In this document: in pieces, positions 16,304-24,673 of the stretch
How positions within the stretch are numbered: the stretch's first letter is position 1
How the letters are laid out: every line of letters starts with the position of its first letter
Source: RGIG5612 sp963589005
GTDB lineage: Bacteria; Bacillota; Clostridia; Lachnospirales; Lachnospiraceae
Reading direction: 5' to 3'
NCBI GenBank assembly: GCA_963589005.1
Contig: CAVAJR010000023.1
Coordinates: 1 to 40,048 of the forward strand
DNA: 40,048 nucleotides
Program-made: the position numbers and the translations under genes
The notes under the pieces: generated by a model
Seen by the model: the letters and a program-made list of their open reading frames with translations, nothing else
Told to the model about the DNA's origin: nothing
Databases searched by the model: none

Positions 16304-17899
16304 CTATGACTCCTGTGCTGTTGTAGTTGTCTCCTCTTCAGTTGCAGTTTCCTCGCCGGCAGTTGTGGTCGTCTCTTCCTCTGTAGGAAGCTCGGCTGCC
16401 GGAGCATCATCTGAGATAGTGACATCCTGATAATTATATACAATATATTCAAGCAGTTCGGCTTCTGCGCCTGCCAGCGAGAATATATTATGGGTAAGCA
16501 GTACATCAGTTATGCCATTATAATTAATAAAATTAATCAGATTAACCTCAAAATATCTCTGGTCAATAACATATATTTCCTGGAATGATCCCGTAAGGAA
16601 CGGAACCTCGGCATTACCATAACTGTCTTTAATGATAAGGAGCTTTCTTCCATTGTCAACGTTGGTTGTGATCTTAACGATCTTATCGTCACCGCCTAAG
16701 AATGTCAGATAAGAATTATCAACATCCATATCGAAGAACAGACCGCCAGTCCAGCTGTATGTAAAGGTTCTGTCATAATAGTCAACTGTATAATTATGAT
16801 AAGGAACATAGTATACGAAATCTTCAGGGTCATTTAATATATTGGCACTCTCAGTATAAGCGTACATGGTTCCTACATAACCCTCATTAACATATTCTGT
16901 ATATGTACTCAGATCAGAAAAAGGAACATCTGCCGCTTCTGCAAATTCTCTTGCAGCATAATATGCCCCCAACGGTGCCCAGTGATGGTCTGTTCTGAGA
17001 TAAATAGGCTCCTCGTTATGGTTGTTAAGAACATCGCAAATGTCAATGCTGGTGACGCCGTCATTCATGGCAGCCATGTGTTTCTTCATTACAGCCTGCT
17101 GGTCAACAGAGTAGCTTGCGTAATTAGCAGGCAGATAGAATTGTGCTGCTGTAGGAACAGGCATGAAATAGATATTAATGTCACTGCTTAAGATAGAACG
17201 CATATAATTAACAACATTAGAATAGAGCTCAACAAAATCTCCGCCATACAGAGCCAGAGCTCTCCAATGATTTTCCTGGTTTACAACCAAGATTCCATCT
17301 TCGTATGTAGCATCTGCATTTTCAGCATGGAAATCCTTGCTGTTGATAGTATCAGCAGTTGTCTCCTCTTCGGTAGTAGTCTCTGCCTCAACTGTCTCTG
17401 CTGTGCTTTCTTCTGCGGCGGTAGTGGTCTCAGTCTCCGTTGACGGATTATTCCTAAGTGCAACATTACCGATGATCTCTGCTGTGCTTCCGGAGGTAAT
17501 GCCAAACAGAGATTTGACATTATTGCCCGCATTTTTCAAAGCGTCGCGTCCCGGTACAGTATCATCATAATATTCAGTTATTCCGCTGGTAAATGCTCCC
17601 GAAAAATAGTTCTCAAATGTGAATGTGGGAAATGTTGCCAGCGAACGCTTTTCTATAGTAGATACGGTTGAACGCGGAACAACAAGTAAGAAGATAGCAA
17701 TTAACAGGGCAAAAGCGAAAAATACCAGTGCCATCTGTCTGGAAATCCGGTTTTCAACACGTTTTCTCTTCTGCTCCCGTGTAAGCTTCTTTTTAGCGCG
17801 AGGACGGCGGGAGGAATTATCCTCTGACGAATCTGCCGTCTGGGCATAGACATTGTTAACTGCTTCACTTGTATGTTTATTAATAGGTTCTCTGTTCAT
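16304..17899 (-). CDS. DHHW family membrane-anchored protein (AlgJ/AlgX/DltD-like)
   Basis: A 531-residue protein with a basic cytoplasmic N terminus (residues 1-55), one membrane segment (about 55-75) and a large extracellular domain. YLRTDHHWAPLGAY contains the DHHW motif (residues 304-307), shared with alginate acetylation proteins AlgJ/AlgX and related SGNH-like acyltransferases; FMPVPTAAQF and IKDSYGNAEVPFL supply other parts of that fold. Two Thr/Glu tracts occur, at about residues 153-183 and at the C terminus after 500. The gene starts 6 bases after the membrane acyltransferase gene. In analogous systems the DHHW/DltD component receives or directs the acyl group outside the membrane after transfer by the MBOAT partner. 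The polymer acceptor is unknown. Confidence 0.85.
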   Translation of the reverse strand: MNREPINKHTSEAVNNVYAQTADSSEDNSSRRPRAKKKLTREQKRKRVENRISRQMALVFFAFALLIAIFLLVVPRSTVSTIEKRSLATFPTFTFENYFSGAFTSGITEYYDDTVPGRDALKNAGNNVKSLFGITSGSTAEIIGNVALRNNPSTETETTTAAEESTAETVEAETTTEEETTADTINSKDFHAENADATYEDGILVVNQENHWRALALYGGDFVELYSNVVNYMRSILSSDINIYFMPVPTAAQFYLPANYASYSVDQQAVMKKHMAAMNDGVTSIDICDVLNNHNEEPIYLRTDHHWAPLGAYYAAREFAEAADVPFSDLSTYTEYVNEGYVGTMYAYTESANILNDPEDFVYYVPYHNYTVDYYDRTFTYSWTGGLFFDMDVDNSYLTFLGGDDKIVKITTNVDNGRKLLIIKDSYGNAEVPFLTGSFQEIYVIDQRYFEVNLINFINYNGITDVLLTHNIFSLAGAEAELLEYIVYNYQDVTISDDAPAAELPTEEETTTTAGEETATEEETTTTAQES

Positions 17900-17905
17900 G
17901 TGTAA

Positions 17906-19327
17906 TTAAAATCTCCAGTACAGGAATGGGTTATTAGTTGCGTCAACAAGCAGAAGTGCACATACGGCAAATAGTGCCATGCAGCATACCATCTGCACAA
18001 TTTTATATCGTTTGAAAGTTTTATTGCTCCTTACATTATTGAAATGATCAGCAATCTTTTCTCTGACAGGAATGCACAGAATAATTGCAGCAGCTATCAG
18101 GAAAATGTTATTGATAAAGGAAGACCAGGTAACGGCATCTGCAAATGGGCTGCCGTTGGTAATCATGCTGATACCGGTTATATTCAGGAAAAACTGACCC
18201 AGCTGGCTGAAATCCTCAAAATAGAATATTCCGAATCCTATAAGTATAACCAGCTTAGTATATATGTGTTTCCACCATAATGGCCATGACTTGATCTTTT
18301 TCTTGCCGAGCTGCTGCTCGAATAAGATAAAGAGACCATAGTACAGACCCCAGAAAATAAAGTTCCAAGAAGCGCCGTGCCACATACCTGTGCAGAACCA
18401 TACCAGGAAGAGTCCAAAGTATTTACGACGTTTGCCAAATATCGGAACATACAGCAGATAGTCTCTGAAAAATGAACCCAGAGAGATGTGCCATCTCTGC
18501 CAAAATTCTGCAATGGTCTGACACATAAACGGATGAGTGAAGTTTTCATCAAAGTGGAAGCCGAATATGCGGCCCATTCCGATAGCCATATCTGAATAAC
18601 CGCTGAAATCGAAGTATACATAGAGACTGTATACGATAACTGTATACCATGTACCCAGAGTAGACAGTCCGGTGATACCGGAGCCAAAGAAGTTATCGAC
18701 AATCGTCCAGAGATTATTGGCAATAAGAACCTTCTTCGTAAGACCTACTACAAAACGGGTAATACCTTCATACAGATCTATGGATGTGGTTTTTCTGTTG
18801 TCAATTTCATCCGCAATAACGCTGTAGCGGACGATAGGACCTGCTATCAGCTGCGGGAACAGGGACAGATACAGAAGGAATTTATGAAAATGCTTCTGCG
18901 GAGTAACAGTCTCCCAATAGCAATCCACAACATAGGATATAGCCTGGAATGTAAAGAAACTTATTCCAATAGGAAGGGTTATATTCGGAACCGGAATTGA
19001 AGCACCAAATAATCCATTAAGCGTTTCAACGAAAAATCCGGTATATTTGAAAATAAATAATAATCCCAGGTCAACAACAAGGGCGATGGCTACAAGAACC
19101 TTGCCGAATGTTTCTTCCCGGTATGTGCCTATGCGAAGCCCCATAAACCAGTTGAAGGCTGCACTGAATATCAGCAGCAAGACCCATAGAGGTTCACCCC
19201 AGGCATAAAAGATCACTGAAAAAACAATTAAAATGATATTCTTCGTTTCAAGTTTCTTAGAAAAAAAATATAAGATAAGGCATAAAGGCAGAAAGAAGAA
19301 TAAGAAAAATAAATCCGCAAAAACCAT
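17906..19327 (-). CDS. MBOAT family O-acyltransferase (AlgI/DltB-like)
   Basis: A 473-residue polytopic protein with about 11 hydrophobic segments. It has AlgI/DltB landmarks: YAWGEP near the first segments, SFFTFQAISYVVD (about residues 123-135), FPQLIAGPI (about 157-165), YFDFSGYSDMAIG (about 238-250), FWQRWHISL with His280 and GMWHGASWNF with the invariant His317. MBOAT proteins move an acyl group across the membrane from a cytoplasmic donor to an extracellular acceptor. It is the first gene of the minus-strand unit that continues with DHHW, FkbH-like and ACP genes, and a near-consensus promoter lies just upstream. AAGGGAC serves as ribosome binding site. Confidence 0.93.
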   Translation of the reverse strand: MVFADLFFLFFFLPLCLILYFFSKKLETKNIILIVFSVIFYAWGEPLWVLLLIFSAAFNWFMGLRIGTYREETFGKVLVAIALVVDLGLLFIFKYTGFFVETLNGLFGASIPVPNITLPIGISFFTFQAISYVVDCYWETVTPQKHFHKFLLYLSLFPQLIAGPIVRYSVIADEIDNRKTTSIDLYEGITRFVVGLTKKVLIANNLWTIVDNFFGSGITGLSTLGTWYTVIVYSLYVYFDFSGYSDMAIGMGRIFGFHFDENFTHPFMCQTIAEFWQRWHISLGSFFRDYLLYVPIFGKRRKYFGLFLVWFCTGMWHGASWNFIFWGLYYGLFILFEQQLGKKKIKSWPLWWKHIYTKLVILIGFGIFYFEDFSQLGQFFLNITGISMITNGSPFADAVTWSSFINNIFLIAAAIILCIPVREKIADHFNNVRSNKTFKRYKIVQMVCCMALFAVCALLLVDATNNPFLYWRF

Positions 19328-19361
19328 ATAGTAAAGTCCCTTTTAAATATAATCGGGAAAT

Positions 19362-19390
19362 ATTATATTTTTTTATTACATACTGGTCAA
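19362..19390 (-). promoter_or_regulatory. Near-consensus sigma-A promoter of the MBOAT operon
   Basis: On the minus strand TTGACC (19390-19385), a 17-base spacer and TATAAT (19367-19362) precede the MBOAT start at 19327. It lies just past the terminator of the preceding gene, so the operon is independently transcribed. Confidence 0.85.
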
Positions 19391-19402
19391 GAGAATTAAA
19401 AT

Positions 19403-19433
19403 AAAAAAAGTCCCAGTTTTGCACCGGGACTTT
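19403..19433 (-). terminator. Intrinsic terminator downstream of the secreted beta-helix-like gene
   Basis: On the minus strand AAAGTCCC (19433-19426) and GGGACTTT (19414-19407) form an 8-bp stem, followed by a run of seven T with 19403-19409 giving the U-tract. Confidence 0.88.
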
Positions 19434-19470
19434 CTACGTTTATGAACTATTCAGAATAGTTGCATTTTTA

Positions 19471-19818
19471 TTATTCAGCAGGATATTCCTCACCAGGATA
19501 ATTAGCGTTCATCCAGTCAACATAGCTGTCAGCACCAATTACCGGGCAGATGTCTGTGAATGGAGCAATGTATGGGCTTGCTGCCGCATAGATGTCATCA
19601 GGTATACCTGCCTGTGAACCCATGAAGCTGTCTGCTACAGCGATCGCTGCAACATAGTCACGGTATTCATCAAAGTGAGGATAAACAGAAGCATCTAATC
19701 CTTCATTAAGGCTCTCATCAAAACCTGCAGGAGTGTCACCGGCTGTATCAGCGGCAGCATCCTCTGCAGCTGCTGTTTCATCTGCAATTATTTCTGCATC
19801 ATTGGGGAAACACCTCAA
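19471..19818 (-). pseudogene. C-terminal segment of the secreted beta-helix-like protein, separated by a +1 frame change
   Basis: This open frame of about 110 codons has no ribosome binding site and its only available start is a TTG inside the preceding gene. It overlaps the end of the 19799-21556 frame. Deleting one base from the CCCC run at 19807-19804 (minus strand) would join IEVFP to NDAEIIADE without a stop. The segment has an Ala/Asp linker, then a domain with YPHFDEYRDYV and PFTDICPVIGADSYVDWMN. It is best read as the natural C terminus of the upstream protein, split by a sequencing error, a mutation or a recoding site. Confidence 0.6.
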
Positions 19819-21556
19819 TGCTTCCTGTCCATGTTCCGCCAGCAGTTACGTCAACAGCCTCGCCGTCAACATAAACTGTACCGAGAATTTTTCCGCCAGC
19901 TTCTACTGTAAGAGAATCAAGATTTGAATCTTCTGTTACATACCATGTAGATTCAGCATCAATATTCAGAGTTGAAAGTGAATCAGCACCATCATAGTAT
20001 TTTTCTGTATCAAGGATCCAGTAGCATGACTCGTCAGCCTTGCATTCATCTGACCACAGAGCATCCCATGCTTCTTTATCGATTGTTACATAAGCGCCTT
20101 CCCATGTTGAATTCTTGAGAGAAACAACAGTATTACGCTGATAATCATAGTGATCAACATCACCCTGGATCTCTGAATTAGAGATTGTAAGTTCAACACC
20201 CTTATCAGTCATATCATCTGTTGCCAGAGCATAACGGCTCATTGAATCAGAGTTAAGAGCTGTAAGAAGAAGAACATTGCTTGTGCTTGCAGCTGTTACA
20301 TCATCAAGTGTGATGACAGCACCTGTTGATTTAACGAGGATGTTAGCACCTTTAATAAAATCAACATATTCGCCAAGAGCCGGGCCGTAGTCCTCACTCC
20401 AGTTAACTAATGTAGCATTTGCATCAAGTTCAGCTGTTGTAGAGATATCTGTTGACTTAAGGTCAAGGATTGCCTTGTAGTCTGAGCCTGCGCCTGAACC
20501 CATCATGTCAGGTGAGTGAAGCTGGAAGTCGTTACGTCCTGCTTCAACCTTGCTGCGGCCGTTGTTCTCTGTATATGTAGATGTTACTTCGTAATCTTCA
20601 GGAAGGAATTCAAGAGCTTCAGCTGAAGCATCCTCGCCTGCTGCCATGTGGATCTCACCGTTGTTAGAGATGATAGCTCCAACTTCCGGGCTTGATAATA
20701 CTGTTGCATAGAACCAGTCAACGCAAGATGTGTCAGCATATGTTCCATATCCGCCATATAATGTCTTGCCGATTGAGTCATAGCTGTAGAATGCAAATCC
20801 TGACTGAGCAGAGTCTGTTGACATAGCTGCCCATCCTTCAGCCTCTACATATGAACCGTAATAATATGTCTTAGATGTACCAACTGACATGTTAGCACGA
20901 GCATAACCGGAAATAACCAGAGCTGCATTTGACGGTGGATCAGCGATATCTGCTGTATATCCGTTAGGATCGCCTGTAAGACCTGTCTGGATGATCTTAG
21001 AATTGATAACAACAAGTGTACCATTCTGCTCGCAGTCTACTGTATAGTTACCATTACGTCCGCCCTTACCATTTGTAGTAAAGTCGCAGTTGATAAGTGT
21101 AAGTTTGCCGCCTGTAACGCCTGCGCAGTAACCGCCAGCAGCATCAGCATCAACTTCACCTGTTACGTCAGATACGATGGTACTGTTGCTGATAGTGTAC
21201 TCACCGCCGGTTACCTTGAAACCATTAGCTGTGAAATCGCTGATGTTAAGAGTGATTCCGTCAGCACCGGTTTCTGTAACTTCACCTGTGAGTTCATAAC
21301 CTTCAGCATCCTCGTTAACTGTAAGACCATCTTCTGAGATAGTATACAGGATAGGACCCTGAGCAGCGCCATCGCTCATTGACATTACAGTTTCATCGCC
21401 GCCTGACTCACCGCCCTGTGACTCGCCGCCTTCTGCAGGCATAGCTGCATCTGCAGGAGCAGAGCCGCCTGGAGCAGGTTCTCCGGCATAAGCTGTAAGT
21501 CCCATAACCATGCACAATGACATAGAAAGTGCTAAAAGTTTGAGAGATTTCTTCAT
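19799..21556 (-). CDS. Large secreted beta-helix-like protein (frameshifted at its C terminus)
   Basis: A 585-residue exported protein with signal peptide (about residues 1-25, ending LTAYA before GEPAP). A Pro/Gly/Glu-rich low-complexity stretch follows to about residue 60. The rest is built of short beta-strand repeats with Asn, Gly, Ser and Thr turns, for example GGEYTISNSTI, GGKLTLINCDF and KGVELTISNSEI, and closes with a GGTWTG segment, suggesting a right-handed beta-helix or adhesin-like stalk. The frame stops with FPQ-TGA at a CCCC run, and a coherent C-terminal segment continues in the +1 frame to 19471. AAAGGAG precedes the ATG. No catalytic motif is recognised, so surface binding or an adhesive role is only a guess. 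Confidence 0.75.
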   Translation of the reverse strand: MKKSLKLLALSMSLCMVMGLTAYAGEPAPGGSAPADAAMPAEGGESQGGESGGDETVMSMSDGAAQGPILYTISEDGLTVNEDAEGYELTGEVTETGADGITLNISDFTANGFKVTGGEYTISNSTIVSDVTGEVDADAAGGYCAGVTGGKLTLINCDFTTNGKGGRNGNYTVDCEQNGTLVVINSKIIQTGLTGDPNGYTADIADPPSNAALVISGYARANMSVGTSKTYYYGSYVEAEGWAAMSTDSAQSGFAFYSYDSIGKTLYGGYGTYADTSCVDWFYATVLSSPEVGAIISNNGEIHMAAGEDASAEALEFLPEDYEVTSTYTENNGRSKVEAGRNDFQLHSPDMMGSGAGSDYKAILDLKSTDISTTAELDANATLVNWSEDYGPALGEYVDFIKGANILVKSTGAVITLDDVTAASTSNVLLLTALNSDSMSRYALATDDMTDKGVELTISNSEIQGDVDHYDYQRNTVVSLKNSTWEGAYVTIDKEAWDALWSDECKADESCYWILDTEKYYDGADSLSTLNIDAESTWYVTEDSNLDSLTVEAGGKILGTVYVDGEAVDVTAGGTWTGSIEVFPQ

Positions 21557-21823
21557 GTGTTTTCTCCTTTCATATATAACACAAAATACAACCTAGGCAG
21601 TATAACAGAAAACACATTACTATGGAAGATGATTTTTGAACAAAGTGCATAATAATATATAAGCAATATTTATAGATGGGCGGGCAAATGTCTGAATACA
21701 GGTTTGTAAATGTCTGCAGCCGTACCCGTATGCGCTTGTGAGTTTGGTTGCCTGGCATAATTCTTTGTGATACATTACTAAAACTATATTAATTTAAAGC
21801 AATATCGAACGGAGAAATATATT
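21557..21823. other. Divergent intergenic region upstream of argH
   Basis: No gene is seen. A minus-strand extended -10 promoter is found near 21599-21607. For argH a weak candidate pair is TTGCCT (21748-21753) and TACATT (21771-21776), spaced by 17. No T-box, riboswitch or ARG-type operator is recognised. Confidence 0.4.
21599..21607 (-). promoter_or_regulatory. Extended -10 promoter element of the beta-helix-like gene
   Basis: The minus strand reads TGTTATACT, which fits TGnTATAAT at all but one base, about 45 bases before the ATG at 21556. No good -35 box accompanies it. Confidence 0.5.
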
Positions 21824-23197
21824 ATGGCAAAGATGTGGGCCGGACTTACTTCCGGAGAGACAAGCAAGATAGCAGATGATTTTAATTCATCCATTTCATT
21901 TGACAGCAGAATGTATGAACAGGATATAAAGGGCAGCATGGCGCATGCAGCTATGCTTTCAGCCAGAAATATCATAGATAAGGACGATGCAGATAAGATA
22001 ACCGAAGGACTGCAGGGCATATTAAGCGATCTTAAATCAGGAACCCTTGAGATAGATCCGTCAGCCGAGGATATCCATATGTTTGTTGAGCAGGTGTTAA
22101 CGGAGAGAATCGGAGATGCAGGCAAGAAGCTTCATACCGCCAGATCCAGAAATGATCAGGTGGCACTAGATCTTCGGATGTATTTAAGGGACGAGGCTTA
22201 CCTTATTATTAATAAGGTCAAGAAACTGGGTGGTTCTGTTGCGGCATTAGCACAGGACAACAAGACGACGATCATGCCGGGATATACACATCTGCAGAGG
22301 GCGCAGCCGGTTACATTTGCTCATCACTTGCTGGCATATGCGATGATGCTGACAAGGGATATCTCCAGAATGGAGGACTGTGTTAAGCGTATGAATGTAT
22401 CGCCTATCGGAAGCTGTGCTCTGGCAGGAACTACATATGATACAGACAGAAATATGGAAGCTGATCTGCTGGGATTTGATTCGATTACACTTAATTCGAT
22501 GGACGGAGTATCCGACAGGGACTTCTGCCTTGAAATGTTAAGCGATATTGCAATTCTTATGATGCATCTGTCCAGATTTTCTGAGGAAATCATTCTGTGG
22601 TCCAGCTGGGAGTTTAAATTCGTGGAGCTGTCAGCGCAGTTCACGACAGGGTCTTCTATCATGCCGCAGAAGAAAAACTCTGATATGGCTGAACTTGTAA
22701 GAGGCAAGACAGGACGTGTATATGGGGATCTTATGGCGCTTCTTACCACACTCAAGGGACTTCCGCTTGCATACAACAAGGATATGCAGGAGGATAAGGA
22801 GGCAATATTCGATGCAGTAGATACCGTTAAGATGTGTCTGGATGTATTTGACGGAATGGTATCAACTATGAGCGTAATACCGGAAAATATGAGAGATGCG
22901 GCAGGCCGGGGATTTATTAATGCAACAGATCTGGCAGATTATCTCGTAAGAAAGGGCCTTCCTTTCCGTGATGCATATAAGATCTCAGGTAAAATCGTTC
23001 ATGACTGCATCAGCAGAGGCCTGGTATTAGAAACATATCCGCTTGAGGATTACAAACAGTATTCGGAACTCTTCGATAATGATGTATATGAAGCCATCGA
23101 CCTTACGAACTGCGTTGAGAAGCGCATAAGTGCCGGTGGTCCGTCAGTTAAGTCGATTGAGACTCAGCTGGAGTATGTGAAGAAGATATTTGGATAA
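21824..23197 (+). CDS. argH: Argininosuccinate lyase
   Basis: A 457-residue enzyme of the fumarase/aspartase superfamily that splits argininosuccinate into arginine and fumarate, the final step of arginine synthesis. Near-universal landmarks are visible: MWAGLTSGETS at the N terminus, HTARSRNDQVALDLRM (about residues 104-119), PGYTHLQRAQP (about 152-162) with the catalytic His, and the flexible signature loop GSSIMPQKKNSDMAEL (about 276-291), which holds the active-site Ser. The length matches bacterial ArgH. The weak CGGAGAAATA precedes the ATG. No argG is adjacent, so argH is detached from the rest of the arginine pathway. The terminator hairpin after it doubles as the probable his promoter region. 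Confidence 0.97.
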   Translation: MAKMWAGLTSGETSKIADDFNSSISFDSRMYEQDIKGSMAHAAMLSARNIIDKDDADKITEGLQGILSDLKSGTLEIDPSAEDIHMFVEQVLTERIGDAGKKLHTARSRNDQVALDLRMYLRDEAYLIINKVKKLGGSVAALAQDNKTTIMPGYTHLQRAQPVTFAHHLLAYAMMLTRDISRMEDCVKRMNVSPIGSCALAGTTYDTDRNMEADLLGFDSITLNSMDGVSDRDFCLEMLSDIAILMMHLSRFSEEIILWSSWEFKFVELSAQFTTGSSIMPQKKNSDMAELVRGKTGRVYGDLMALLTTLKGLPLAYNKDMQEDKEAIFDAVDTVKMCLDVFDGMVSTMSVIPENMRDAAGRGFINATDLADYLVRKGLPFRDAYKISGKIVHDCISRGLVLETYPLEDYKQYSELFDNDVYEAIDLTNCVEKRISAGGPSVKSIETQLEYVKKIFG

Positions 23198-23258
23198 ATA
23201 AGCGTATATGATGGCAAATCAATCAACCGCTGAAAGCACCAAACGATAATTTTTATAT

Positions 23259-23313
23259 AAAAAGCTCTTGATTTAGCGTGATAAAGTGTTATCATACTAA
23301 ACAAGAGCTTTTT
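23259..23313. terminator. Long argH terminator hairpin that also contains the his promoter and operator
   Basis: AAAAAGCTCTTG (23259-23270) pairs perfectly with CAAGAGCTTTTT (23302-23313). A single bulged A, then TTTAG/CTAAA (23272-23276 with 23297-23301), a small internal loop and TGATAA/TTATCA extend it to about 23 bp. T-runs on both strands allow termination in either direction. Confidence 0.75.
23268..23295 (+). promoter_or_regulatory. Probable his operon promoter with overlapping palindromic operator
   Basis: TTGATT (23268-23273), a 16-base spacer and TATCAT (23290-23295) form a plausible sigma-A promoter. The inverted repeat TGATAA-AGTG-TTATCA (23279-23294) covers the end of the spacer and the -10 box, where a bound repressor would block polymerase. 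The first gene downstream encodes a TrpR-like regulator, the obvious candidate ligand. Initiation inside the hairpin would leave it out of the his transcript. Confidence 0.55.
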
Positions 23314-23353
23314 GATGTACTTTTTACGATGACATATATTGGCAGGAGGTATT

Positions 23354-23674
23354 ATGCAGGGTTTTCATTCTGAATCAATAGAACGCTTATTTAAAGCGAT
23401 TACAATGCTGAAAAACGAAGAGGAATGTTCAGCATTTTTTGAAGATTTATGTACTATAATGGAACTTCAGGATATGGCGCAGAGACTTGATGCGGCGGTG
23501 ATGCTGAAAAAAGGCTTCAACTATCAGACCATATCTAAGGAGATAGGAATCAGCACGGCGACCATAAGCAGGGTCAGCAAGTGCATAAATTACGGCAGCG
23601 GCGGCTATAATGTCGTACTGGAACGAATTATGAATGAAGAACAGGCTGATGAGAAAATAAAGAATGAGGAATAA
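23354..23674 (+). CDS. yerC: TrpR-like YerC/YecD family regulator, probable histidine regulator HisR
   Basis: A 106-residue all-helical protein of the TrpR/YerC-YecD family. A helix-turn-helix is visible at about residues 55-80 (NYQTISKEIGISTATISRV), preceded by helices with ECSAFFEDLCTI and QDMAQRLDAA. In several Firmicutes a TrpR-family protein next to his genes has been proposed, from comparative genomics, to repress histidine biosynthesis (HisR). Here it is the first gene of the his operon, with a palindrome over the probable promoter, which fits autoregulation. AGGAGGT lies 4 bases before the ATG at 23354; a start at 23339 would place that site inside the gene. Histidine as co-repressor is inference. 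Confidence 0.8.
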   Translation: MQGFHSESIERLFKAITMLKNEEECSAFFEDLCTIMELQDMAQRLDAAVMLKKGFNYQTISKEIGISTATISRVSKCINYGSGGYNVVLERIMNEEQADEKIKNEE

Positions 23675-23731
23675 CTGGCTTTATTGCATGGCGGATGCAG
23701 TAATTTAATACAGCTGGTAACGGGGACTCAC

Positions 23732-24661
23732 ATGGATTTTAATTATGATGTTTTGGATGAATCTGAGAAGATAATATTTGCTCTCAGATCTTTATATCGT
23801 GAATATGGCTACGAAAGATATCGTATGGGTAAGTTCGAGGAATATGACCTATACAGCAGGAACAAGGATTTTTTGATCTCAGATGCGATTATCACATTTA
23901 CGGATACGAATGGCAAATTAATGGCGCTTAAGCCTGACGTAACGCTGTCGATTGTCAAGAACAATAAGGACAAGCCCTCAGAGATACAGAAACTCTATTA
24001 TAATGAAAATGTTTATAGGGTATCTAAGGGCAGCAATTCATTTAAGGAGATCATGCAGACGGGGTTGGAATGCTTTGGCGCAGTTGACAACAGATGTGTC
24101 AGTGAGGTGCTGGTATTGGCAGCCAAAAGTCTTGCAGCGGTAAGTGAAAATTACATACTGGAGATATCAGATCTTGAGATTCTGTCAGCATTTATTGAGG
24201 ATATCCCTGCAGATGAACAAATCAAGCAGAGTATACTAAAATGCTTTGGGGAGAAAAATCCTCATGGGATAGCACGCATTTGCAATGATAATGGCATAGA
24301 TCAGGCTTATGCAGACAAGCTTAAAAGCCTTATGATGCTGTATGGCAGTCCGGATAGTGTCATACCTGAACTTAAGAAATTATGCGAGGGGATGAATCTG
24401 GATTGCGAGATCAATAAACTGACAGAAGTCATATCCGTGCTGGGTGATTCTCCTGCCAGAGACAAGATCATTATCGACTTTTCGGCTGTTTCTGATATGA
24501 ACTATTATAATGGCATAATTTTCAGAGGATTTATATCTGGCGTTCCGGACGGCGTACTCTCAGGCGGACAGTACGATAAGCTCATGAAGAAGATGGGCAG
24601 AAGATCAAGTGCCATAGGGTTTGCAGTATATCTGGACAAGCTGCAGCAATTAAGAAGATAG
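23732..24661 (+). CDS. hisZ: ATP phosphoribosyltransferase regulatory subunit
   Basis: A 309-residue HisRS-like protein without tRNA ligase function that partners the short HisG. Class II synthetase-fold motifs are present: LMALKPDVTLSIVK corresponds to motif 2 and its start, KLYYNENVYRV to the following strands, and LSGGQYDKLMKKMGR with SAIGFAVYLD to motif 3. The ATG at 23732 is preferred to an in-frame TTG at 23684 because GGGGA is correctly placed and family members begin near DFNYDVLDESEK. It lies directly before hisG. HisZ is required for activity and for histidine feedback on the hetero-octamer in organisms with the short HisG. It is shorter than many HisZ proteins, mainly in the middle. 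Confidence 0.9.
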   Translation: MDFNYDVLDESEKIIFALRSLYREYGYERYRMGKFEEYDLYSRNKDFLISDAIITFTDTNGKLMALKPDVTLSIVKNNKDKPSEIQKLYYNENVYRVSKGSNSFKEIMQTGLECFGAVDNRCVSEVLVLAAKSLAAVSENYILEISDLEILSAFIEDIPADEQIKQSILKCFGEKNPHGIARICNDNGIDQAYADKLKSLMMLYGSPDSVIPELKKLCEGMNLDCEINKLTEVISVLGDSPARDKIIIDFSAVSDMNYYNGIIFRGFISGVPDGVLSGGQYDKLMKKMGRRSSAIGFAVYLDKLQQLRR

Positions 24662-24673
24662 GAGCACACGCCG

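Noticed and set aside
19799..19818. Programmed +1 frameshifting as the main explanation of the split gene
   Set aside because: CCC-C just before TGA is permissive, but no stimulatory signal was recognised. A single-base error or mutation is simpler, so it is kept only as an alternative.
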